Of a stretch of DNA of 64,000 bases, positions 23,701 through 35,200 are shown in pieces. The position numbers and the translations under genes were made by a program. The first letter of the stretch is position 1. Each line of letters starts with the position of its first letter. The stretch is from Hibiscus mutabilis. Taxonomy: Eukaryota > Streptophyta > Magnoliopsida > Malvales > Malvaceae. The notes below the pieces were generated by a model. The model was not told the DNA's origin, searched no databases, and saw only the letters and a list, made by a program, of their open reading frames with translations. The stretch is taken from the NCBI GenBank assembly GCA_019671005.1, contig CM033718.1, positions 37,402,508 to 37,466,507 of the forward strand, given 5' to 3'.

Positions 23701-24413
23701 CGGGTCTACTTGGACTAAGGGTTGCTGGGTCGTATGACACTTCAGTGTGTACACTTCAATCTCTCGATACGAGATTTGAGTTCTTGGTGAAACTCTCATT
23801 TGGTTGGATTTCACGTGATGATAGATTCCAGTGAGTGTATGGATAACACCTTCTAAGATACGATACAGTTGCGAGCATGACCCTTCATGGTGTGGAACAA
23901 GGTTTGTAAGAGCTATGTCAATTGCACAAGTTGATAATGGGCCAAGAGTTAAGGTCTATACATGAGACAAGTTGAGACATCTTTCGCTTTCAAAGGTCTT
24001 GTACCAGACAAGCAAGTATTTTGATAAAGGTTATTATCAAAGTTAGGGTCTTCTTTCGGAAGTCACCGTGAGAGGAATCGTTTCGTTTTGGTTATAATGG
24101 CTATTTAACCTCCTGTTCTTTTAAATCGTACAGGGTTGTGAAAGGATATTGTTGTATATTCATCTTTTGAGGTCTTACAACATGAGTTAGATTCCTTCAC
24201 TGATGTGTTCGGGTGACGAGTTTGTCGAAGTACCGCTGGGTTTGTTCCATGGCTTAGGTTATGCACCAAGTGAAAATGTATCTCTTTAAAAAAAACAGCC
24301 AGATGAGAGATTAAAGTAATACAGGGTGAAATATGTGAGGACTCAAAATAATTAATAAAGTTCCATTATCTTCTGTTGAGTAGGGAATGCAAATTTCGAG
24401 GAAAATTTTCCTT

Positions 24414-24426
24414 AAGGAAAGGAGAG
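24414..24426 (+). promoter_or_regulatory. polypurine tract
   Basis: AAGGAAAGGAGAG lies one base before the LTR start. It is the plus-strand priming site for reverse transcription, and it sets the orientation of the element and identifies the following LTR as the 3' one. Confidence 0.85.
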
Positions 24427-24427
24427 T

Positions 24428-27213
24428 TGTAACGACCCAGATTTTGGATTAGTCTTTTAGATCTTGATTCGGGTTGGGCATTTCAATTTAAGTGTAAAAA
24501 AATAAAGTGATCACGAAAGATTTAATTTTCGGATAATGTAATGACCGTGATGTGTAAGGATTTAAGGTTGAGAACCTATGATGCAATTTTAACATTTTGT
24601 TCTAGAATATGGTTTTTTGAAATAAAGAGGTGGGAAGGGGGAGAAAATCAGATTTTATTTCTTTTTCTCTTTCTCTATTTTCTCTTTACTTTTCCTTTTC
24701 TCCTCTCTCCCTCTTCAAATCTTACAACCCTGATCCACCGAGATCGGCCGTCCATTATGGACACCTTCACCGCCATTATTTTCATCTCGTCGAGACAAGT
24801 TCACCAATACAAGCGGCGTCATCATCAAAGCCGCCATCAGAGGGGGAAAGAGAAAAGAAGTTTACCTAAGCTTGAAATGAAGCATTCTTAGGGGGCAAAA
24901 AATGGAGGCCACCGGCAATGAGACTAGAGCTCACCGTTGTTGTTCGACCACTAGAGGGCAACCCACGCACCCCCACATGCCACCTCTAAGAGTGGGCGAG
25001 CACCAGCAACAGGGCCGGGTACACAGCTCTCCCATATACACATGTCACACCAGATCACGCTACCAAGGTGCACCATTGCTGCTATGCACCCTACCTCACT
25101 AGAACCCATCTCGTAGGTGCACTATTGGTGTTGTGCACCCTATCGCACTAGAACACTAGTGCCTTTGACCGCCGACGTTGACCGCCGCAATTGGCGTTGA
25201 CCGTCATTCACTTTTTTCAAGGACCCTACACAGGGGTTTTTCGACGTTCTAAGTTTGTTGGCGCAGTCCGCTTCACCAAATTCAAACTCAGTAAGCTCTT
25301 TTTACGTGCTTGACCTTGTGAATTATTTAGTGAATGCAGAAAATTAATTCATATTGTGTTTGTATTTATTTGAGGAATAGTCGAGATCAAATATCGGGAC
25401 AAATAGAGTAGTCGAGAAGCTCGAATGAGGATTTAGCGCTAGTGCTTGAGGTTTGTACACCTTGAACTCCGAAATACTTCATGAGCATCATAACTGTAAT
25501 TGCCTTTCTTTTTAGTGTTTGTGAAATAGGTGGATGAAAATAAGCATGTGTTGAGACTGGTATTACTAGACTTGATAATTATAAGATGCCTAATGTGTTT
25601 GAGAATATTTCGAGACTCGTATGAGTTTTGGAGACTGTGTAGGGTCATTTGAATAGTCGTATAATTATCTGATTGGTTGATTTACTTGTTGTGTTGCTTA
25701 AGTACTTGAAATATGAAATTGGCATGCTCGTTGAAAATTATACTTAATGGAGTGATAATTGGTAATATTCTAATAAATAGTCATAAAGTTGGGAATTGAT
25801 ATTAAATGATTAAATGTATTAGTAAACAAACTCTAATGACTTTCATAAGCTTTATGGATCGAATAAAGCGTTGTGACGTCGTAATTCGCAGAAATGGTAC
25901 AAAATCATGAGTAGGGTATTAGTATGGACTTGGGCTGTATCGGTATGTTGTTCGATGTCGTATCAATATGGGTTGACCCGTATCAGTACTAGAGGAAATT
26001 TAAGAATTCGAGTAAGAAATTTTAGTATCGGTACGTGTGTGAGTACAGTATTAGTGGTACCATACCGGTACTTGTGTTTGAGTACCGGTACCTACTAAAC
26101 TGAATAACCTATAATGCGAGCTAAATATGGGAATCGAGGTGGAAGATTAATGGTTTTATTAATGTCTTAATTAATGTGAAAATGTATATTAATGGAGATA
26201 ATAAATGAGATTAATTCTATAATTTTCCGTAATGTATTAACAACTCGGTAATGTAAAATTACTGATGTGTTGATGATTAGCAACAATAGGGGATCCTTGG
26301 GATTGTGTAACTTGTATGCTGGATAGGCATTTGATTGGTTGAGTCGATGATTGATGAGAAGCAGATACCTAAAGAAAGAGTGTTGCAATACCATGGTTAG
26401 AGATACCAAATGAAGGTTACCGATGTTGTGTGACTCGGGCCTCATTCGAAAATACTCGAGGAGGATTCTAAGTATGGGTGTGTGTTTTGATACTGCGTGA
26501 CCCGGCCTCACCCAGGTTGTATGTTCTAATGCTACATGACCCGGCCTCACCCGAGGAGTGTACGTTCCTGATGTTGTGTGACCCATGCCTCACTCTAGAG
26601 TTGTTGTTGATATGTGTGTTTTTTCCTAGATAATCTGATGAGATCTCGGGTATGGTTGGGCCTTGTGTGCCATGTATGAGGATTGCTATGATGTTAACAT
26701 GTGTTTATGTGACTAGTGGTAGCACCACGTGATTATTTATCTCTTCTTATTCCTCGTACTAGCTTGCATGCTTATGTTTATGTTTAGCATGAAGTTTAGA
26801 AGAGTAGATGTGTACCATTGAACTCTGTACGCTTAGCGCTCGAAATCATTGCTTTCGTATGTAGATTGATCGTTGGATTGCGGGATCAAAGAGCACTATC
26901 AGTACGGGACTCCAGCAAGCAGTGATGACCAAAGTACAACACTTGTATTTAATAGGTTGTATATTCATAGGATCTTACGTGGTAGAGTCTGTAACTCTTA
27001 TTTTGGAATTGTATTGATCAAGTTGTATGTTTAAACGCTTTAAATTAAATTGGAGCTCGTTTGTAACAATTTAATCACCTATCTATATTTTCAAATATTG
27101 TGTTTAAATGTTTTTTGGGAAATATTTTATTTGGGCTAAACCAAGTTGAAAATTTTTATGGTAACGGTTTGGGCTTAAGACTCAAATGTGCCATCTGGGT
27201 TTAAGGTGTTACA
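24428..27213 (+). mobile_element. gypsy 3' LTR, complete (2786 bp)
   Basis: Begins TGTAACGACCCAG and ends GGTTTAAGGTGTTACA, giving TG...CA ends with an imperfect inverted terminal repeat (TGTAAC-CC/GG-GTTACA). It follows a polypurine tract. It contains a run of TATCGGTACG-like units at about 25930-26090. The end is the same as at 8863 and 19102 (inverted), and the start recurs inverted at 27859. Confidence 0.85.
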
Positions 27214-27479
27214 GGCGTGATCCAGCGCAGTGCAGGTGCATGGTAGCATGGTGCACTCCCAGTTGCTGGACAATGCCCACTCTCATGCACCGAAGAGTGT
27301 GTCAGCTTTCGGTGATTGGACAGCAGCGGTAAGCTCTAGTCCAACATATTTTTTACAATGGAACCCGATAGTGACCTTCATTTTCGATTTTGAACACTTG
27401 ACCATGTCAAACTTGTAAAACTCAAATCTTCTTTTTGTTCACCCCCTCCAAAAGAAACTCTGTTGGTGATTCCGAGACT
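27214..27479. other. unassigned sequence between two LTR pieces
   Basis: About 270 bp with higher GC than its surroundings. No coding or RNA feature recognised. Confidence 0.4.
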
Positions 27480-27859
27480 ACCGATCAACTTGTCTCGATG
27501 AGATAAATGCTATGGTGTCGGAGGTATCGAAAACGGATGATCAGTCGACAACAGATCGGAGTTGGAAAGCTTAAGGAATAAAAGGGAGAAAAGAAAAGCA
27601 GAAAAGGGAGAGAGAGAAAAAGAAATAAAAACATGATTTTCCTCCCCTTTCCAACCATTTTATTTCAAAATATCATCTTTCAAATCAAAATTGTAAAATC
27701 ACATCATAGGTCCTCAACCTTCACTCCTTACACAACACAGACATTACTTATTTTAAAATTAATCTTTCCATATCCCATTCTTTTAATTAGTACTTGAATT
27801 AAAAATATCCAACCTGGATCCAAGATCCAAATAGTTAATCTGAGAACCGGGTCGTTACA
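27480..27859 (-). mobile_element. gypsy LTR 5' end fragment, minus orientation
   Basis: On the minus strand it starts TGTAACGACCCGGTTCTC and aligns with 24428-24720: GGTTGAG-ACCTATGATG, TTTTGAAATAAA and a TTTCTTTTTCTC pyrimidine run are shared. It is truncated at about 27480, where a short block (GTCTCGATGAGATAAATG) resembles 19940. Confidence 0.75.
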
Positions 27860-29514
27860 AGAGTCTACTCAGATTTAGATCAACTTCAAGTTGATCCCAA
27901 CTCAGACTCAGTTTGAGTTCGGGTCTAGTTAGTTTCAGGTTGGTCAAGATCAGGTTTGGGTAAAAAGATTAGCGTGCTAGCGGTTAATTCAGGTTTAGAT
28001 AGACCTTGGGTCGAGCCATTTCGGGTATCATGTTAAGTTTAGGTTGGGTCACGCCAGTTTTAGATAAAATTTGGGTCATTACCAATTTCGAGGGAACTTC
28101 AGTTCGGGTCTAAATTGAGTATCGATTAACTTGAAGTTGGGTCATTTTTTTATCAAATTAAGTTTATGTTATTTTGGATATCAGATTAAGTTAATTTATT
28201 CTATTTTAATTTGCAATATATGTATCACTTAGTGACTTTTACGTATCGTATATAGCATTTAACGAAATTAGGTTCTAAGATTTATGGTATATGAAAAAAA
28301 TGATAATTTTTTAGTAATTAAATTTTGAATTGGGAGAGTATTTTTCTCTCAAGCCCAAACGCCCAAATATTCTTTTTACCCCATATAAAAACAACTAAAT
28401 AAGAAACCCTAAATATGTTAAAACTTAATTAAACCAGTTAAGAGTCAAACGTATTGTTAAGCGTTGTGTCTTCGCACTAAATGTTGACTTGCCTCCGTAA
28501 TCTCCCAAAGCATTGAGATGCATCCGTTATGTACATAGCGTCGAGTTGCATATGTACATATTTTGTGGTGATTTTATTCAAATGTAATTTAATACGTATT
28601 ATTATGATACATTTATAATTTATAATTTGTAAATTTATAATCTTACTTTAACACTAAGTAATATTTTTGCATTTAATAGTAACACTAACAACAATAAGAA
28701 ATTAACAAGTAAACAAGAACAAATTATATTTATTTTTAATTAATAATAAATTGAAAACAACAACATTTTAGTCTTAATAATAATAACGATGATGATGGTT
28801 ATAATATGTTTTAGGAGTTTAGAGTTGGTTTTAAGATTTAGATTATATGGTTTATTGTTATAAGGTTTAGAAATTGGGGTTATAGTATTTTGGTGTGTAT
28901 GAAAAAAATGGAAAATTAAATTTTAGATTGGGTGGATAATTTCTCTTCCAAACAATAAAGAGTTTTGGTATATGAAATAATGGGAAAAAATTGAATTCTG
29001 GATAGAGTGTGCAATTTTCCTCCCAAACAATTAAGAATTTTGAGCGTTAAACTGAATAAAAAAGGTATCGCTTACTCTACTAATTTACATGTTGGGTTAG
29101 TTAACATGACAGGTCAACAGCAAGCCGATCATTTGCAGGTTGAGTAAACAAGTCGATTGATAACATGATAGGTAAAATCATATCTCGAGTCATTTCAAGT
29201 ATGGTTATGATCAAATATTTACCGGGTTAATTTTGAGTTTGGATTCATATCATATCGAGTGTAAGTTTGGTTTGTTTATCACATTATCGGGTTTAATTTA
29301 GGTTCGAATTATTCTCAGGTCAAGTTTAGATCCAAAATCAACGTGTCCAACTCAGTTTTGGGTCAACATCTTGTCAGACTCGGTTGACTTGAAATCATCA
29401 GGCCCAACTCAGCTTTGGGTCAACAATTTTCATGTCATTTTCTAAACATTAAATGTTAAATCTGTAAAAGTATGAATTTTTATTCTAAGCAATCAAATGT
29501 TGTCAATATGATTT
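27860..29514. repeat. AT-rich dispersed repeat region with GGGTC-type motifs
   Basis: There is no gene. It contains many degenerate TCAGGTTGGGTC-like motifs (27890-28160, 29080-29430). 28590-28860 resembles 37020-37290, and 28890-29350 resembles 43395-43800. A partial third copy starts near 28280 (GGTATATGAAAAAAATG). Probably an old, unclassified repeat. Confidence 0.6.
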
Positions 29515-29580
29515 TGGCCATAGTCGGGTGTCTCATTAAAAAGCATCCCTAATCCTAATTGGAGGAAAAGAGTACAACAC
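29515..29580 (-). mobile_element. short second LINE 3' end fragment
   Basis: GTGTCTCATTAAAAAGCATC and the following CCTAATTGGAGGAAAAGAGT parallel the LINE 3' end at 29905-29960. Only the tail is present. Confidence 0.4.
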
Positions 29581-29884
29581 AACTAGACATATCCGTAAAA
29601 GTATGATCTTGTTTCATTCTTTTTATGAGTGCAAGGACTAAGTTGGTTTATTTAATAGTAGATGAACTAATTTGAAGCAGTATCTATAGTAAAGGAACTA
29701 TATTAATATATTTAATAATAGAATAACTAAATTGATATAGTCCATATAATGGAGGGATCCATTATGTACTTTCAACTATTTTCCTTTTTTTCTCAACCTA
29801 CAAAATTTAATTGGAGAAAAAAATGGAAATGGAAAATAAAAATTACTTGTTTAATACAATAGTTAAATTTATTATACATTTTAT

Positions 29885-30845
29885 TTTTTTAGATGAAAAA
29901 GGGGTTACAACCACGTGCCTCATTGAAAACCCCCTAAACCTAGTTGGAGAAAAAAAGTACACGTGGTAATAATTACAATCAACTAATCATAGCATCCTCA
30001 AATAAAAGAGATAAAACTACTAATGGAGGCGAGGAGAACTAAATGACATCAAAGCTATCTAACAGTAGAACCTTACTAAGCTCATTCACTACCTTATTCC
30101 ATGGCCGCGACACATGTTGAATTTGAATCTCCCATTCCCGCTGTCGTGACTCATGTAGACACTCAACCAAAGAGGAGGCCCCCTTGTCAGGCATGTCAGA
30201 CCGAAGTATCTATACTACATCTATACTATCAAGTTCTAGAATAATGTTACAATACCCATTATCCCAGGCACATGAAAGCCCAAGATACACCCCACCCCAC
30301 AATTATGCTTCCAGCATCGGACAAACTCCAATGAGCTTAGCAAAGCCACAAATCTAATTACCTGTGCAATCTCGTAATACCCCACTGTAGGATTCCAAGC
30401 CATCTGATCCTCGTTTCACATCGTTCGGGTTAAGGTTTACCCAATCAGCATCCGGAGGTAACCAATGATCAACACTCCGAGGCAATGAAGAAATCGTACA
30501 TGTGCGACATGGAGTAGCATTCAACATGCTCACAGTCACCTACATCAAAAGTCGACTTTGCTCCAATACAGAACCCAACTATCCATGGGTTTATTGAACA
30601 CTATCGAGTTACGGAACCACCACAAAGTCCACACAATTGCACTAAACAGAAGGTCCCAATTTGTAGGATTTCGTGCAAAATACTCTGGCCGAGATAAGTT
30701 CATCTTGACCCACTCGTTGAAACCATGCCGAGAAAAATGCTTTGAACATGTATCTCTTTTTAATTGGATAATGATGTTTGAACTTAAATCAGTAGGAGGG
30801 AATAAATATCTTATACTAGTCAAACCACTCCTTGGATTCAACTAA
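29885..30845 (-). mobile_element. LINE (non-LTR) retrotransposon 3' end, minus strand
   Basis: The minus strand encodes the end of a plant LINE ORF2, followed by a 3' tail (GGGGGTTTTCAATGAGGCAC) that ends in an A-rich stretch near 29885. 5'-truncated copies ending in an A tail are usual for target-primed reverse transcription. The start of the recognisable part, about 30845, is the truncation point. Confidence 0.75.
30010..30841 (-). pseudogene. LINE ORF2 C-terminus: connecting region and RNase H, broken
   Basis: The first part (30545-30841) includes NPTNWDLLFSAIVWTLWWFR, the W-rich region before RNase H. After a frameshift near 30540 comes WLPPDADWVNLNPND then SYSGVLRDCTGN, the usual RNase H entry. 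After another break, AELWGVYLGLSCAWDNGYCN, LELDSIDVV and HVSRPWNKVVNELSKV follow. The first catalytic Asp position of RNase H is altered (N-P-N-D instead of N-x-D-G). Inactive. Confidence 0.78.
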
Positions 30846-31125
30846 ATCTTAAATTACAAGAAACAGATTTTTCAACCATAAAACTTTCTTTGAAGATCCA
30901 AATGGAAGGAAAAAATAAGGAAGTTTGTGTATATTCAATGATTTTTGTTTTAATAGAAAAGTGTAGATTTTGAATAAGGAGATTTGTATTGGGTCCAATC
31001 CAAGTTAGGGTCCAGAAGCAAAAGAATTAAAACACGTCCAAATGAAAAATAATAAGTATATGGTTGGAGAATAGAAATCCTTCCTTTTTTTGCCTCTATT
31101 TATTTATACCCTCGTACTAAAAAAT
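30846..31125. other. intergenic, no feature seen
   Basis: AT-rich and non-coding, between the LINE fragment and the upstream region of the MADS-box gene. Confidence 0.5.
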
Positions 31126-31215
31126 TAGGTTTAGGTTTAAGGTTAGGGTTTAAGAAATTAGAAATATGGTATTTTTTTAAATTTATGGTTTAAAATTTAT
31201 AATTTAGGGTTAGGG
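31126..31215. promoter_or_regulatory. telomere-like (TTTAGGG-type) stretch with telo-box
   Basis: Degenerate TTTAGGT/TTAGGG units at 31126-31156 and again at about 31203-31215. TTAGGGTTT at 31143-31151 is the telo-box AAACCCTAA on the minus strand. It lies about 400 bp upstream of the MADS-box start codon. Telo-boxes occur in plant promoters and bind TRB proteins; a role here is inference. Confidence 0.5.
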
Positions 31216-31506
31216 CTTAAAATTTAATTTTTTTAATGTTGAACCATAGAAAATGGCACCGAAAAGAACCAAAGGATTTTTGTCCATAGCTGAGTGTGCA
31301 TGTGGATTAAGTTTGCTGCTCTGTACCTTTAATACCTCTTTAATAATAGAATCTGCTTAAACAAAAGTGAATGCAGTGACAGTTGTCCAAAGCATTCTTG
31401 TATGGCAGCAAAAGTTACAAAAAAGGAGTTATATTTACTACACTTTAATTTGAAGAATGGTGGACCTAAACAAAATTAAAGAGGGAAAAGAAGGCTATTT
31501 TAAGTT

Positions 31507-31516
31507 TATATATAAA
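31507..31516 (+). promoter_or_regulatory. candidate TATA box of the MADS-box gene
   Basis: TATATATAAA lies 43 bases before the ATG at 31559. If used, transcription would start near 31540, leaving a very short 5' UTR and excluding the in-frame upstream ATG at 31457. Confidence 0.5.
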
Positions 31517-31558
31517 CAGGTTATAGAAAGGCAAAGAAAAGGCACAATTAAGAGAGAA

Positions 31559-32189
31559 ATGGGAAGGGTTAAAGTGGAGATTAAAAGGATAGAGAACAAA
31601 ACTTATAGGCATATAACTTTTGCCAAAAGAAAAAGTGGGCTTGTTAAGAAAGCTTATGAACTTTCCACTCTCTGTGATGTTGACCTTGCTCTTCTTATTT
31701 TCTCTCCAGCTGGAAAACTCTTCCTTTTTGATGCCAACAAAAGGTTTGCTTTGCTTTTCTTACTTTTTTTTTTCTTTTTCTTCATCTTCCCTCTTTCGGT
31801 TTTAATCTTTTCATTTTCTATAGGATCGAAGAAGTTTTTGCTCGTTACATTGAACTTCCTGCTCGTCGTCGTGGATGGTAAGTATTTTTTTTTTAAATGA
31901 ATACAAGGCTTCTGAATAAATATTAATGGATGATGAAACTAAACAATTATTTTAATTTTTAAAATTATTAAAAAAATAATAATATATAGTCTTATATAAT
32001 GATGTATGTTCTACGTTCTAAAATTTTTTATAAAATAAATTATTCCTGAAGGAAAAAGATTTCTACTAAGAAAGAGGTTTGTACTTACTGTTATACTGTA
32101 TGATTTAGGCGATACTTCAGTTGTTTTATGATTCTGTGTTTTTAAAAAATATATATGTTTGGTTGAGAAGAGAAAAAAATAGAGATTTA

Positions 32190-32220
<31 letters not shown>

Positions 32221-35200
32221 TATTACTTACATGGATTTCAATGATTACATACAATTATTGATGGTGTAAGACGTTGCTCACAGTCCGTTATTCTGAAAAG
32301 GAATGACAGTTCCTAATGGCCTATTCCTTACCAAATTGATAACAAATATAATTATTGAGATATTTGTCTATAAAAAGTGATATATTAATCATTTTTATTA
32401 TATAAAATTAATATATTAATTTGTTATTATTTAATTAATTTTTAATTATCATTTAATTAAATATTAATGTTTTTATTTAAATTTAATTATAAAAACATTA
32501 TACATATTTTTAAGATCTACTCAACAACACTTTTGTTGACATTTTTTTTTCTCTTTTGATGAACCGCTGAATTGTTATTCAAAGGGTGGAAAATCAAGAG
32601 GTAATTAACCAATTTTTTTCCAAACTATTTATTTAGATACTGATTACTACATAATTTGAGTACAAGTTTACCTATATGAAAAATTTTATATAAACTATTT
32701 CAGGTGGTCCGACGCATTATTACTCAGATGAGCCTTGAAGCTGGTTATTACGATCGTTCTACCATCTATAGGTTTGATCTCTTAGATTAATTAATTTGAT
32801 TCTTCAACCGATGACTTGTATTTTTTAATATACTAGTGTGATTAGAAAGTAGTATATGCACTTGCACGTCGTACTATTTTCTTCCAATTAGGCTTAGTGA
32901 AGTTTTTAATAAGGCTCGTGTTGGTATTTTTGTATGATTTTTATGTTTAATAAAAATCATACTTTTCAAATAAAAAAAGTAGTATATGCTCGAATTTTTT
33001 TAACTATTTAATAAAGTGCGCACACACAAAGATCACATGTATTATTAAATTTGATGGTGATTGATTGGTTATGTTTGAATTAATTTTGTTTTACTTCCTC
33101 ATATTATAGAAGCAACAAAGACATTGCCACTCAATTGAAGGTACGTAGAGGAGTAAATGGAAATTAGAACTTTATAAAGTTTCTTTAATACGTAATCGTA
33201 TATAAATTAATAATGCAGGAAGTCCAAAAAGAAATGCTTATACGCGGTACTCAGCTGGAAGATGTGGAGAGGCAACTACAGTATGGAATATCAAATTGAT
33301 ATATATACATATATATATATATGTTTGACATAATTCTAATTCTGACCTAAAGAAAATGAACACATGGATTGGTTATTTGAAGGCTTTTCCTGAGAAATCC
33401 TGGCTGTCTTGAATCAATGAACGAGGCTACATACTATGAAATGGTGTTGGAAGAGACCTTGAAGCTTGTCCATCTTCGCAAGGCAAGATACACACACACA
33501 CACACCCGTTGAATTTTAGATTCCTCTCGTTACAGCTGAAATCTTTATATATGAATTCTGATTTTGCAGACAAGTTTAGAAGCAAATCGTATTGTTCAAC
33601 CAACTTCAAATGAATTTGGAGTTACCATTGTGCCTAGCGAGGTAAAAACCTAATTCTAACCTGTTACTGCTAATTTTTTTAATTGTCTTATGTGATTATA
33701 GGATAGTATATGTTCATTTATCTTAGATTTTTAATAGCATACATACATTGTGCACACGAAACAGCTCGAACCCAAATCACCTAGGGCTAACAACATTCTT
33801 TTTTCCTACAGGAAAACTTATTTTTTCCTTGATTGATGATTAACCTCCTTTGTTTACTATCTGTATTTAGCTGTGAAAGAGACTTGAATCACCATTACCC
33901 TAGTCCCTAGTAGACTTTGAAATTTATTTAGTCCAAACACGTCCATGGTTTGAATTCTTCAAACCGGCCTGATATCCAATCGCACCCCTCTTTACAAACA
34001 TTTCTTTCATCCTATCCTCTTGAAACTCAAGAAGAAATTGATTGCATGAGTTTTTCCTTATAATGATGCTTTCCAATTTCTCGTTTTTAATAACATATCT
34101 ATCAACTTGCTAACTTTACAAAATTTTCGTATAACGCGAATCAATCATTTTCTTTAATCTATAAATTGCTTCACTGGAGAATTAAAAGCAATCAATTCCT
34201 TAAATACCAATAATGAACTATCTTTATTGCATTTATCACATTCAATAACTAATTATATCGTTTCTATCATTATATAATGATAAATAAAAAGAAAGTAGTA
34301 GACAAATAATGAATTAAAGAATTTTAGTTTAATGGTAATGACAATAAAGATAATGTATAATTGATTATAGAATTATAAAGGACATAGAAATTTGTTTTTT
34401 GATGGCTTGGGTGTTGTGACGTTTAGAATCCATTTGCTGGAGGGAAGGCTACGATACCGCCCAGTTTAAACTACAATTGGATGAACCGTGATCTCCAAGC
34501 TCCAAGAATTTTTACTGATGAATCAAATGGATTTCAGCAACCCTCAAGGTCTTTAGCCAAAATTACTTTTAATTTTTTTATAATTTCTCAACTTATTTAT
34601 ATTTAGATATATATCAAAAGGTGTAATCTTATTTTTCATGTTCGCAGGAATTTAGCACCTCCGATTACATATCTTCATCTTCAAGGGCATTATATGTACT
34701 GTCCATCGGCAAATTTCCCTCCTAGGAATACCACCATCATACAACAGGTAATACTGTAACAAATATGATGATGTTATTTTATTTTAGGCCAACATTTAAG
34801 TAATTACTATTGTTAATTAATCCACAAGTAGAGAATGCATTGGATATATAGAGCACAAGTTAATTAACTTTATGTTCGAGTTCTAGTAAAGGAAGGATAC
34901 TAAGACTCTGCTTGGTACGAAGGATAGAAACTTTGTTAATCAAATGGTTAAAATTCAAAGTAAGGAAGTGGTTATGAATCTTAACCATTTGATTAACAAT
35001 TTTTTTTTATCATTCCCCATTTCCATTTTTCATATCAAGCAAAGCATAAAGGAAAACGATGATCTTTTCTCGGTTTGGATAAATATTTTATGTTGCATAA
35101 AGTAGGGGAAGTTTAGTATTTCTTTGTTTTCCTTGAAACGCACAATTTCCATTTAACTCAGTTGAATAAAAAACTGGGAAAGATCAATTTTTTATGATGT

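Larger units (their letters stand above)
19926..24427 (+). mobile_element. decayed gypsy internal region, plus strand
   Basis: The left part (19926-20470) matches the leader of the minus-strand element. The right end carries GGGAATGCAAATTTCGAGG and a polypurine tract directly before the LTR, as in plant chromovirus-type gypsy elements. In between I cannot recognise any intact gag or pol domain. The stretch also holds the second copy of the 17.7-kb repeat (23025-23700) and about 0.5 kb of further unassigned sequence before it. Confidence 0.65.

Noticed and set aside
23484..23834. 116-codon plus-strand frame
   Set aside because: Covers the dispersed repeat 23025-23700; the partner copy at 18.3 kb is not open.
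24541..24891. 116-codon plus-strand frame with a Phe/Leu-rich stretch
   Set aside because: Lies in the gypsy LTR over a pyrimidine-rich run; composition explains it, and the related piece at 27.5-27.86 kb does not keep it.
31457..31558. In-frame upstream ATG giving a 34-residue N-terminal extension of the MADS-box protein
   Set aside because: MIKC* proteins start directly at MGRVK, and a TATA-like box at 31507-31516 lies downstream of that ATG.
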